In this document: piece by piece, positions 48,456 to 56,746 of the stretch
Position numbering within the stretch: position 1 is the first letter of the stretch
How the letters are laid out: each line of letters opens with the position of its first letter
Assembly (NCBI RefSeq): GCF_001514285.1
Contig: NZ_KQ949031.1
Coordinates: forward strand, 310,001 to 374,000
Reading direction: 5' to 3'
Source of the DNA: Streptomyces sp. DSM 15324
GTDB taxonomy: Bacteria > Actinomycetota > Actinomycetes > Streptomycetales > Streptomycetaceae
Length of the DNA: 64,000 nt
Translations under genes and position numbers: made by a program
Notes under the pieces: model-generated
The model's input: the letters and a program-made list of their open reading frames with translations, nothing else
Database searches by the model: none
What the model was told of the DNA's origin: nothing

Positions 48456-51400
48456 ATGTTCCGCAAGGTGCTGGTCGCCAACCGTGGTGAGATCGCGATC
48501 CGTGCGTTCCGCGCCGGCTATGAGCTGGGCGCGCGCACGGTCGCCGTCTTCCCGCACGAGGACCGCAACTCACTGCACCGGCTGAAGGCCGACGAAGCCT
48601 ACGAGATCGGCGAACCCGGGCATCCGGTGCGCGCCTACCTCTCCGTGGAGGAGATCGTCGCCGCCGCCCGCCGGGCGGGCGCCGACGCCGTCTACCCGGG
48701 CTACGGGTTCCTCTCCGAGAACCCCGAGCTCGCGCGCGCGTGCGAGGAGGCCGGCATCACGTTCGTGGGCCCCGACGCGCGCACCCTCGAACTGACCGGC
48801 AACAAGGCGAGCGCGGTCGCGGCGGCCCGGGAGGCGGGCGTCCCCGTCCTCGGCTCCTCCGCCCCCTCCAACGACATCGACGAACTCGTCCGGGCCGCCG
48901 AGGAGATCGGGTTCCCCGTCTTCGTGAAGGCCGTCGCCGGCGGTGGCGGCCGCGGTATGCGCCGGGTCGAGGACCCCGCCGTGCTGCGCGAGTCCATCGA
49001 GGCCGCCTCCCGCGAGGCCGCCTCCGCCTTCGGCGACCCGACCGTCTTCCTGGAGAAGGCCGTCGTCGACCCCCGCCACATCGAGGTGCAGATCCTCGCC
49101 GACGGCGAGGGCAACGTCATGCACCTCTTCGAACGCGACTGCTCCGTCCAGCGCCGCCACCAGAAGGTCATCGAGCTGGCCCCCGCGCCCAACCTGGACC
49201 CGGAGCTGCGCGAGCGGATCTGCGCCGACGCCGTCCGCTTCGCCCGCCAGATCGGCTACCGCAACGCGGGCACCGTCGAGTTCCTCCTCGACCGCGACGG
49301 CAACCACGTCTTCATCGAGATGAACCCCCGCATCCAGGTCGAGCACACGGTCACCGAGGAGGTCACCGACGTCGACCTCGTCCAGGCACAGCTGCGCATC
49401 GCCTCCGGCGAGACCCTCGCCGACCTCGGCCTCTCCCAGGAGACGGTCACCCTGCGCGGCGCGGCCCTGCAGTGCCGTATCACCACCGAGGACCCCGCCA
49501 ACGGCTTCCGCCCCGACACCGGCCGCATCAGCGCCTACCGCTCCCCGGGCGGCTCCGGCATCCGCCTCGACGGCGGAACCACCCACGCCGGTACGGAGAT
49601 CAGCGCGCACTTCGACTCCATGCTGGTCAAGCTCACCTGCCGGGGCCGGGACCTGGAGGCCGCCATCCGGCGGGCCCGCCGGGCCGTCGCCGAGTTCCGC
49701 ATCCGCGGTGTGGCCACCAACATCCCCTTCCTCCAGGCCGTCCTGGACGACGCCGACTTCCAGGCCGGGCGGGTCACCACCTCGTTCATCGAGCAGCGCC
49801 CGCACCTGCTGACCGCCCGCTCCTCCGCCGACCGCGGCACCAAGCTGCTCACCTACCTCGCCGACGTCACCGTCAACAAGCCGCACGGCGAGCGCCCCGA
49901 GCTGATCGAGCCCACCACCAAGCTGCCCCCGCTGCCCGCCGGGGAGCCGCCGGCCGGTTCCCGGCAGCGGCTGGTCCGGCTCGGCCCCGAGGGCTTCGCC
50001 CGCTGGCTGCGCGAGTCCCCGACGATCGGCGTCACCGACACCACCTTCCGCGACGCCCACCAGTCCCTGCTGGCCACCCGGGTGCGCACCAAGGACCTCC
50101 TCGCCTCCGCCCCGCTCGTCGCCCGCACCCTGCCGGACCTGCTCTCCCTGGAGTGCTGGGGCGGTGCCACCTACGACGTCGCCCTGCGCTTCCTTGCCGA
50201 GGACCCCTGGGAGCGGCTGGCCGCCCTGCGCGAGGCCGTCCCCAACATCTGCCTCCAGATGCTGCTGCGCGGCCGCAACACCGTCGGCTACACGCCGTAC
50301 CCGACCGAGGTGACCGACGCCTTCGTGCAGGAGGCCGCCGCCACCGGCATCGACATCTTCCGCATCTTCGACGCCCTCAACGACGTCGGCCAGATGCGCC
50401 CCGCCATCGACGCCGTGCGCGAGACGGGCACCGCGGTCGCCGAGGTCGCCCTCTGCTACACCTCCGACCTGTCCGACCCGAACGAGCGCCTGTACACCCT
50501 CGACTACTACCTGCGGCTCGCCGAGCAGATCGTCGAGGCCGGCGCCCACGTCCTGGCCGTCAAGGACATGGCGGGCCTGCTGCGCGCCCCCGCCGCCACC
50601 AAGCTGGTCTCCGCCCTGCGCCGCGAGTTCGACCTGCCGGTCCACCTGCACACCCACGACACCGCCGGCGGCCAGCTCGCCACCTACCTCGCCGCGATCC
50701 AGGCCGGCGCGGACGCGGTGGACGGCGCGGTGGCCTCCATGGCCGGCACGACCTCCCAGCCCTCGTTGTCGGCGCTCGTCGCCGCCACCGACCACTCCGA
50801 GCGCCCCACCGGCCTCGACCTCCAGGCCGTCGGCGACCTCGAGCCGTACTGGGAGAGCGTCCGCCGGGTCTACGCCCCCTTCGAGGCGGGCCTCGCCTCC
50901 CCGACCGGGCGCGTCTACCACCACGAGATCCCCGGCGGCCAGCTGTCCAACCTGCGCACCCAGGCCGTCGCGCTCGGCCTCGGCGACCGCTTCGAGGACA
51001 TCGAGGCGATGTACGCCGCCGCCGACCGCATCCTCGGCCACCTGGTCAAGGTCACCCCCTCCTCCAAGGTGGTCGGCGACCTCGCCCTGCACCTCGTCGG
51101 TGCCGGCGTCTCCCCGCAGGACTTCGAGGCGGCCCCCAACCGCTACGACATCCCCGACTCCGTCATCGGCTTCCTGCGCGGCGAGCTGGGCACCCCGCCC
51201 GGCGGCTGGCCCGAGCCCTTCCGCAGCAAGGCCCTGGAGGGCCGCGCCGACGCCAAGCCGGTCAACGACCTCACCGCCGAGGACCGCGACGGCCTCGAGA
51301 AGTCCCGCCGTGCCACCCTCAACCGGCTGCTGTTCCCCGCCCCCACCCGGGAGTTCGAGGCCCACCGCCAGGCGTTCGGCGACACCAGCGTGCTGGACAG

Positions 51401-51830
51401 CAAGGACTTCTTCTACGGGCTGCGCCCGGGCAAGGAGTACTCCGTCGACCTGGAGCCCGGCGTGCGGCTGCTGATCGAACTGCAGGCGGTCGGCGAGGCC
51501 GACGAGCGCGGCATGCGCACGGTGATGTCCAGCCTCAACGGCCAGCTCCGCCCCATCCAGGTCCGTGACCGGGCGGCGGCCTCCGACATCCCGGTGACCG
51601 AGAAGGCCGACCGCGCCAACACCGGCCATGTCGCCGCCCCGTTCGCGGGCGTGGTGACCCTCGCCGTCGCCGAGGGCGACGAGGTCGCGGCCGGTGCCAC
51701 GGTCGCCACCATCGAGGCGATGAAGATGGAGGCGACCATCACCGCGCCCCGGGGCGGCCGCGTCACCCGGCTCGCCATCACCCGGATCCAGCAGGTGGAG
51801 GGCGGTGACCTGCTGGTCGTGGTGGACTGA
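48456..51830 (+). CDS. pyc: pyruvate carboxylase
   Basis: A 1124-residue biotin enzyme that makes oxaloacetate from pyruvate, bicarbonate and ATP. The biotin carboxylase part (about 1-450) has KAVAGGGGRGMR and EMNPRIQVEHTVTEEVT. The carboxyltransferase part (about 520-800) has DTTFRDAHQSLLATR and the metal-binding HLHTHDTAGG. A PYC_OADA middle region (about 820-1010) and a C-terminal biotinyl domain (about 1055-1124) with biotinylated lysine in IEAMKMEA follow. Full length for the single-chain form. ATG 48456 follows AAGGGG at 6 bases. Anaplerotic supply of oxaloacetate is its established role. Confidence 0.97.
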   Translation: MFRKVLVANRGEIAIRAFRAGYELGARTVAVFPHEDRNSLHRLKADEAYEIGEPGHPVRAYLSVEEIVAAARRAGADAVYPGYGFLSENPELARACEEAGITFVGPDARTLELTGNKASAVAAAREAGVPVLGSSAPSNDIDELVRAAEEIGFPVFVKAVAGGGGRGMRRVEDPAVLRESIEAASREAASAFGDPTVFLEKAVVDPRHIEVQILADGEGNVMHLFERDCSVQRRHQKVIELAPAPNLDPELRERICADAVRFARQIGYRNAGTVEFLLDRDGNHVFIEMNPRIQVEHTVTEEVTDVDLVQAQLRIASGETLADLGLSQETVTLRGAALQCRITTEDPANGFRPDTGRISAYRSPGGSGIRLDGGTTHAGTEISAHFDSMLVKLTCRGRDLEAAIRRARRAVAEFRIRGVATNIPFLQAVLDDADFQAGRVTTSFIEQRPHLLTARSSADRGTKLLTYLADVTVNKPHGERPELIEPTTKLPPLPAGEPPAGSRQRLVRLGPEGFARWLRESPTIGVTDTTFRDAHQSLLATRVRTKDLLASAPLVARTLPDLLSLECWGGATYDVALRFLAEDPWERLAALREAVPNICLQMLLRGRNTVGYTPYPTEVTDAFVQEAAATGIDIFRIFDALNDVGQMRPAIDAVRETGTAVAEVALCYTSDLSDPNERLYTLDYYLRLAEQIVEAGAHVLAVKDMAGLLRAPAATKLVSALRREFDLPVHLHTHDTAGGQLATYLAAIQAGADAVDGAVASMAGTTSQPSLSALVAATDHSERPTGLDLQAVGDLEPYWESVRRVYAPFEAGLASPTGRVYHHEIPGGQLSNLRTQAVALGLGDRFEDIEAMYAAADRILGHLVKVTPSSKVVGDLALHLVGAGVSPQDFEAAPNRYDIPDSVIGFLRGELGTPPGGWPEPFRSKALEGRADAKPVNDLTAEDRDGLEKSRRATLNRLLFPAPTREFEAHRQAFGDTSVLDSKDFFYGLRPGKEYSVDLEPGVRLLIELQAVGEADERGMRTVMSSLNGQLRPIQVRDRAAASDIPVTEKADRANTGHVAAPFAGVVTLAVAEGDEVAAGATVATIEAMKMEATITAPRGGRVTRLAITRIQQVEGGDLLVVVD

Positions 51831-51925
51831 CCGGCCGGCCGCCGGCGGGGTCACTCACCGGCGGCCACGCACCGCTCCGCGCCCTCCCCCGGCTCCGGCC
51901 CGCCGGACGGGTCGATCCGCACCCT

Positions 51926-52132
51926 GTGCGGGCGGGCTACGGGAAGACGGGCACGGGCAGGAGCCCTCTCTCCCGGATCGACGTCACCGCGGGACGGGCC
52001 GTGCAGACCGGCACCACGGTCGGACGGGTCGGCTCCACCGGCCTGTCGACCGGCCCGTATCCGCGCCTCCAGGTGATCTGCGACGGCCACTCCACCGCCT
52101 CTCGGCCCTGGCTCTCCGCCGGCGGTCTGACC
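51926..52132 (+). pseudogene. decayed M23 (LytM-like) peptidase fragment
   Basis: About 69 codons resemble the C-terminal half of M23 zinc peptidases: SRIDVTAGRAVQTGTTVGRVGSTG followed by a segment where the catalytic H-x-H of the usual GPHLHFEV reads GPYPRLQV, and a final RPWLSAGG. The zinc ligands are therefore lost. The N-terminal part of the enzyme is absent, and the frame simply runs on after the homology ends. Best read as a dead gene fragment between pyc and the GNAT gene. Confidence 0.65.
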
Positions 52133-52253
52133 GGCGGCGCGCCACGGCACGAAAGGCGTTCGGCAGTGCCACGGTGCCGGGCGCCGGCTCGCGGGAGCGC
52201 AGGACGTCCGGGGCGGCGGGGTCCTGGAAGACGCCCGTCGGGGCGCTCGGACG

Positions 52254-53180
52254 TCAGCGCAGGACGGCCTCCCAGGTGTCCACCGCGTAGTGCACGCCCA
52301 TCCCGTGGCGGGCGTACAGCTGCGGGGCGCCCGTGGCGTTGGAGGTGTCCACGCCGAGCCCCACGGTGTCCCGGCCCCGCGCGGCGAAGGCCGCGAAGGC
52401 GTGCCGCAGCAGCAGCCCGGCCAGCCCGCGCCCCCGGGCCTCGCGCAGCACCCCGAGGCTGCGGATCCAGCCCATCGCCTCACGGTCGTCGCGGGCCAGC
52501 AGGAACCCGGCGTCCCCGAACCCGTCCGCGGCGGCGATCCACACCAGCGACCAGTCGAGCCCCTCGGCGTCCACGTCGTGCAGCCACTGCTCGTAGCCGC
52601 GCCGCTGGAAGTCGAAGTGCTCGGCGAACGCGGCCTGGTACAGCTCGTGCACCCGCCGGCGGTCCGCCTCGGTGGCACACGGGCGCAGCCGCACCCCGGC
52701 GGGCGGCACCGGCGCCCGGTCCTCGGCCGCATCCAGCGCCCGGCGCAGCACGTGATAGCGCCGTACGACGGACCAGCCGCGTTGCGTCAGCAGCGAGGTG
52801 TCCAGCGTGGGCGCGATGTTGAGGTGCAGATGCACCACGGCGCGCCCGGCGCCGTTCTCCCGGGCCCGCTCCAGCGCCCGTGCCTCCATCGCCTCCAGGA
52901 CGAGCCGCCCGGCGTCCTGGCGGTCGGGCAGGACGTAGTGGTCGACGTCGACGCGCTCGCCCCCCGACTCGTCCCACAACAGTCCGTACGCCACCAGCCG
53001 GTCGCCCGCGAAGGCGAGCCAGGAGTCGCGCTCCAGATCGGTCTCCGGGTGCTTCAGATCGGCCTCGACGGTGTGCAGGTCCGTCTCGGGCCGGCCGATC
53101 TCGATCAGGTCGACGGCGTTGAGCAGTTCGGTCACGGCGGGCGCGTCGGCGAGGGTGGCGGGGCGCAGGACATAGGACAT
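52254..53180 (-). CDS. tandem GNAT-family N-acetyltransferase
   Basis: A 308-residue protein with two GNAT folds, as in mycothiol synthase-type enzymes. The N-terminal domain covers about 1-150 (LRPATLADAPAVTELLNAVDL, ESGGERVDVDHYVLPD). The C-terminal domain (about 160-308) has the acetyl-CoA-binding R-x-x-G-x-G/A in LGVLREARGRGLAGLLLRHAF. The start is ATG 53180 (MSYVLRP). Substrate unknown; mycothiol synthase itself is expected elsewhere in the genome. Confidence 0.88.
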   Translation of the reverse strand: MSYVLRPATLADAPAVTELLNAVDLIEIGRPETDLHTVEADLKHPETDLERDSWLAFAGDRLVAYGLLWDESGGERVDVDHYVLPDRQDAGRLVLEAMEARALERARENGAGRAVVHLHLNIAPTLDTSLLTQRGWSVVRRYHVLRRALDAAEDRAPVPPAGVRLRPCATEADRRRVHELYQAAFAEHFDFQRRGYEQWLHDVDAEGLDWSLVWIAAADGFGDAGFLLARDDREAMGWIRSLGVLREARGRGLAGLLLRHAFAAFAARGRDTVGLGVDTSNATGAPQLYARHGMGVHYAVDTWEAVLR

Positions 53181-53357
53181 GGGCCAAGGGTCGGCAGCGG
53201 CGGCCCCGGCCGCAACGCATTTCGTCCCGGCACCGAGTGCCGCCATGAGCCCTGTATGCGCCCCCATCCGCCTGGGCAGAATCCGTTCGGCCATTGATCA
53301 CACGGGGGAGTGACACGTGTCTCCCCACGAACTACCCGGGAAGGCAGGTCGGTTGTC

Positions 53358-54089
53358 GTGCAGTTGCGTCTTCCCACCTCCATATCCGACGCTCAGCGCT
53401 GTCTGGCCGAGGGGGCGGTACCGATCGGCGGGGCCACACTGGTGTGGGCCGCCTGGCAACGGGACGGCTTCCCGGAACAGGCGCTGTCGCTGCGCCATGT
53501 GCCCGAGGCGAACGTCGTCGGCGCCGAGGAACTCGGCGGGGCCGTGCTGCTGCACCGCGTCGACACCACCGTGCCCGAGGTGCTGCACCGGGCGGCCTGC
53601 GGCATCGGCACCGGAGCGGTGCGCCGGACCGCCACCGTCGGCGGCAACATCGTCGGCAGCACCCTGCGCTGTCTGCTCCCCGCGGCGCTGGTCCTGGACG
53701 CCCGCGCCACGGTCCTGGAAGCCGACAGCGTGTACGACACCGACCTCACCGAGCTGGTGGCCAAGCGTCCGCTGCTGCTCGCCCTGCGCTGGCGCACCCC
53801 CCTGGTCAGCGGCTACCGCAAGGTGGAGGGCGACGCGGGCGGCCCGCCCCCGCTCGTCGTGGCCGCCGCGGTCCACACGGACGCCGACGGCGATGCCGGG
53901 GCGCCCGGTCTGCTGCGGGTGGCCGTACGCGACGGCTACGAGGTGCTCAGCGAGAGCACCCCCTTCGACCCGGACGCCGACCAGGTGCTGCACGCCCTGG
54001 AACGGACCGACCTCGCCGCCCTGCCCGCCCCGGCCCGGGCCCATCTGCGCGAGCAGGTCACGGACGTGCTGGCCCGCACGGGCGTCTGA
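53358..54089 (+). CDS. FAD-binding subunit-like protein (CoxM/XdhB-type), orphan
   Basis: A 243-residue protein resembling the FAD-binding domain of molybdenum hydroxylases (CoxM, xanthine dehydrogenase FAD subunit). Visible features are IGGATLVWAAW near residue 23 and RRTATVGGNIVGSTL near residue 95, where the consensus reads ATVGGNL. The usual partner genes for the iron-sulfur and molybdopterin subunits are absent nearby, so it may be an orphan with a different role. GTG 53358 is the best start I see, with AGGTCGG upstream. It abuts, tail to tail, the DUF6745 gene (7 bases). Confidence 0.7.
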   Translation: MQLRLPTSISDAQRCLAEGAVPIGGATLVWAAWQRDGFPEQALSLRHVPEANVVGAEELGGAVLLHRVDTTVPEVLHRAACGIGTGAVRRTATVGGNIVGSTLRCLLPAALVLDARATVLEADSVYDTDLTELVAKRPLLLALRWRTPLVSGYRKVEGDAGGPPPLVVAAAVHTDADGDAGAPGLLRVAVRDGYEVLSESTPFDPDADQVLHALERTDLAALPAPARAHLREQVTDVLARTGV

Positions 54090-54096
54090 GGCCTCC

Positions 54097-55143
54097 TCAC
54101 GTCTCCAGCAGCGGCCGGTAGGCGTCCGCCGCCAGTCCGAACGTCCAGGCGACCCCCTCCCGCGCCGTCCGCGTCGACGGCGGCACCCGCAGCCAGTACG
54201 TGCGCCGGGTGCCGTCCGGCTCCGGCGTTGCGTTGACGACCTCCACCATCACCACGGGCTCGTCGTCCGCGAGGTCGATCCGCCACAGGATGCCCGTCCC
54301 GTCCCGGTGGACGGGGCGGGCACCGGAGTCCGCCAGATACCGGTCGTAGCCGTAGTACTCCAGCATCACGCGGCGCAGTTCGGCGTTCTCCTCGGCGCGG
54401 ATCCGGTCCGGGGTCAGCGACGGCAGCTCCGCCAGGAACGCGGCCGGCACCGGCATGCCCCGACAGGCGTACAGGGCGAACCCATCGGGATAGGCGAGCG
54501 CCGGGCCGTCGCCGTGGTCGAGGCGGCCCGCCTCGTCGCGGTGCAGGGCCACCGGCCGCTCCGACACCACCGCCACCCGCGCGAACGGCCACCACCAGCC
54601 CGCGTTGCGGGACACCGTGGCCAGTCCGTCGAGCGGGCCGCCGTCGGTGGCGAACGCGGCGAGCCACGGCGCGTCGTGCTGCCCCAGCACCGCGTCCAGC
54701 AGGATCAGCCGTATGCGCGCGGCCTCCTCGCCCCTCTCCCCGCCGGCCAGTTCCTCCAGGAGCCCGGTCCGGATCCGGTCCACCAGCGCCTGGGTGGAGT
54801 CCCACAGCCGGCCACCGGTGGCCGCCCAGTGGGCCGGCCAGCCCGACGTGCCCAACTCCGCGTGCAGCAGCTGCCGCTCCTGCGCCCAGGGCGCGCTGCG
54901 CACGGTCTCGCGCACGCTCGGACCCGTGTCCGTCATCGCCCGGATCAGGGTCACCGCCGCACGCGGCGAACCTGCCCACACCACCCGCTCCGGTGCGGCC
55001 AGCCCGGCCTGCCGGTAGGCCCGGCGCACCCCGGCCTCGGCCGCCGCCCGGTCGGCGGGACCGGTCGCCGTGGCGCACGCCCGCCACCCGGCGAGAGCCT
55101 CGTCCGAGGCCACCGCCCCCACCTGCACACCCGTCGTCGTCAT
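54097..55143 (-). CDS. DUF6745 domain protein
   Basis: A 348-residue cytoplasmic protein of unknown function, matching DUF6745. It is rich in Trp and Arg, with ERPVALHRDEAGRLDHGDGPALAYPDG (near residue 215) and EYYGYDRYLADSGA (near 270). ATG 55143 has a GGGGGA box. It is the second gene of a minus-strand pair with the 108-residue protein (116-base gap), driven by the damage-type promoter at 55635-55657. The shared promoter region with the STM4015-STM4011 operon suggests a common stress function. Confidence 0.82.
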   Translation of the reverse strand: MTTTGVQVGAVASDEALAGWRACATATGPADRAAAEAGVRRAYRQAGLAAPERVVWAGSPRAAVTLIRAMTDTGPSVRETVRSAPWAQERQLLHAELGTSGWPAHWAATGGRLWDSTQALVDRIRTGLLEELAGGERGEEAARIRLILLDAVLGQHDAPWLAAFATDGGPLDGLATVSRNAGWWWPFARVAVVSERPVALHRDEAGRLDHGDGPALAYPDGFALYACRGMPVPAAFLAELPSLTPDRIRAEENAELRRVMLEYYGYDRYLADSGARPVHRDGTGILWRIDLADDEPVVMVEVVNATPEPDGTRRTYWLRVPPSTRTAREGVAWTFGLAADAYRPLLET

Positions 55144-55258
55144 CGGACTGTCCCCCACTCCCTGCTCCACCTGCTCGACCTGCTTCACCGGTTCAACCCT
55201 GTTCAGCCCTGCCCACGCCTGTTCGGCCCTGCTCGACCCGGGCGGCGCCCGGCCCGGG

Positions 55259-55585
55259 TCAGTCCGCGACGATCCGCACGGACCCCGGCACGTACTCCCG
55301 CTGCCGGATCACCCGGTACCAGCCCCTGGGCAGCGGGATCACCGCGTGCTCCTCGTGCACCACCCGGCCGCCCTGCGGCAGATGCAGCAGCCGCGGCCCG
55401 AACGGCCCCGGCTCGCGCACCAGATCACCCGGCCCCACCACGGCGTGGGCATGCCCGGTGACCTCGCCCAGCGCCAGCACCAGCCGCCCCCGCCCGTCCC
55501 GTGCCTCCCGCGGCGCCAGAGCGACATGCGGCGGCACCGCCTCCGCGTCCACGGGCACGATCAGCACGTCTCCCTGCCGGTACAT
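55259..55585 (-). CDS. small conserved protein of the DUF6745 pair
   Basis: A 108-residue protein (MYRQGDVLIVPV at the N-terminus) made mostly of beta strands by composition, with HAHAVVGPGDLVREPG near residue 45 and HEEHAVIPLPRGWYRVIRQREY near 80. I do not recognise a named family. ATG 55585 follows GGGGAG. It lies about 43 bases after the predicted transcription start of a RecA-NDp-type promoter on the minus strand and is followed by the DUF6745 gene, probably as one transcript. Function unknown. Confidence 0.78.
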   Translation of the reverse strand: MYRQGDVLIVPVDAEAVPPHVALAPREARDGRGRLVLALGEVTGHAHAVVGPGDLVREPGPFGPRLLHLPQGGRVVHEEHAVIPLPRGWYRVIRQREYVPGSVRIVAD

Positions 55586-55634
55586 GGCTCTCCCCTCACC
55601 GCCGGGTGCACCGCGCACCGGCCTCATGACCACG

Positions 55635-55657
55635 ACCGTACGGGCCACCACTGACAA
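55635..55657 (-). promoter_or_regulatory. RecA-NDp/PafBC-type promoter, minus strand
   Basis: Read on the minus strand: TTGTCAGTG (55657-55649), 8 bases, TACGGT (55640-55635), a full match to TTGTCRGTG-N8-TANNNT. It faces the 108-residue protein and DUF6745 genes. Confidence 0.75.
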
Positions 55658-55713
55658 CGCCCCGGACCCGCCCGTCGACCCCCACCCCGCAACCCCGCCC
55701 CCGCCGAGGGCCG

Positions 55714-55736
55714 TTGTCAGTGCCTGTTGGTACAAC
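55714..55736 (+). promoter_or_regulatory. RecA-NDp/PafBC-type promoter, plus strand
   Basis: TTGTCAGTG (55714-55722), 8 bases, TACAAC (55731-55736): consensus except the last base of the -10 element. It lies 47 bases ahead of the STM4015-family ATG and forms an 11-bp inverted repeat with the minus-strand element. Confidence 0.65.
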
Positions 55737-55782
55737 TGCGGGCATCAGGGATCGCACACCTTTTCCGCACGGGAGCAGCCGT

Positions 55783-56736
55783 ATGTCCTACGCCACCCAT
55801 CTCGTCTCGCTGTACGGGCTGCCCGCCTACTCCTTCCCGGGCCCCGAGGCCCGCACCGACGACCTGCCGGACGCCGAGGGCGTCGCCTGGCGGATCACCT
55901 CCGACGTCTACGACGCCGGCGAGCCGTGGACGGACGCCTTCGCCCGCTTCTGCGCCGCCGTCGACACCACCCGCGTACGAGCCCTGATCGTCGGCCCCTG
56001 GCAGGAGGCGTACGACACCGAGCCCACCGCCGTCATCGACGCCCTGGTCGGCGCCGGGGACCGCTTCCCCGCGCTGCGCGCCCTGTTCGTGGGGGACATG
56101 GAGTCCGAGGAGTGCGAGATCTCCTGGATCAACCAGACCGACGTCACCCCGTTGCTCAAGGCCTACCCCGCGCTGGAGGAGCTGGGGGTGCGCGGCGGCT
56201 CCGGGCTGGAGTTCCCCGCGGTGAGCCACGGCGCGTTGCGCCGGCTCGTCATCGAGGCGGGCGGCCTGGGCGCCGAGGTGGTGCGCGGGGTCGGCGGCAG
56301 CGACCTGCCCGCCCTGGAGCACCTCGATCTGTGGCTCGGCACCCCGGACTACGGCGGCGACAGCGAGGTCGCCGACCTGGAGCCCCTCCTGTCGGGCGCG
56401 CGGCTGCCGCACCTGCGTCACCTGGCCCTGCGCAACAGCGAGATGCAGGACGCCGTCGCCGCGGCCGTCGCCTCCGCGCCGGTCGTCGCCCGCCTGGAGG
56501 TGCTGGACCTCTCCATGGGCATCCTGACCGACGAGGGCGCCGCCGCGCTGCTCGGCGGGCAGCCGCTCACCCACCTCAAGAAGCTCGACCTGCACCACCA
56601 CTACCTCACCGAGCCGCTCCAGGACCGCCTGCGCCAGACCCTGGCGGGCGTCGAACTGGACCTCGACCGCGACGACGCCGACGAGGACACCGAGGCCGAC
56701 GGCACGGTCTGGCGCTACGTCGCCGTGGGCGAGTGA
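55783..56736 (+). CDS. STM4015 family protein (leucine-rich repeat)
   Basis: A 317-residue cytoplasmic protein of the STM4015 family, uncharacterised. Several degenerate leucine-rich repeats are visible from about residue 95 on (LRALFVGDM, LEELGVRGGSG, LEHLDLWLGT, LRHLALRNSE, LEVLDLSMG, LKKLDLHHH), giving a probable curved binding surface. ATG 55783 has GGGAG at 7 bases. It is the first gene of a tight operon with STM4014-, STM4013-, STM4012- and STM4011-family genes and is read from the damage-type promoter at 55714-55736. It likely recognises a protein partner or substrate of the enzymes encoded downstream. Confidence 0.88.
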   Translation: MSYATHLVSLYGLPAYSFPGPEARTDDLPDAEGVAWRITSDVYDAGEPWTDAFARFCAAVDTTRVRALIVGPWQEAYDTEPTAVIDALVGAGDRFPALRALFVGDMESEECEISWINQTDVTPLLKAYPALEELGVRGGSGLEFPAVSHGALRRLVIEAGGLGAEVVRGVGGSDLPALEHLDLWLGTPDYGGDSEVADLEPLLSGARLPHLRHLALRNSEMQDAVAAAVASAPVVARLEVLDLSMGILTDEGAAALLGGQPLTHLKKLDLHHHYLTEPLQDRLRQTLAGVELDLDRDDADEDTEADGTVWRYVAVGE

Positions 56737-56746
56737 GCACACCCGA

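Noticed and set aside
48570..51854. Open frame of about 1090 codons antisense to pyruvate carboxylase
   Set aside because: Shadow of GC-rich codon bias: Gly/Asp/Val-rich composition, no ribosome site and no recognisable domain, fully opposite a certain gene.
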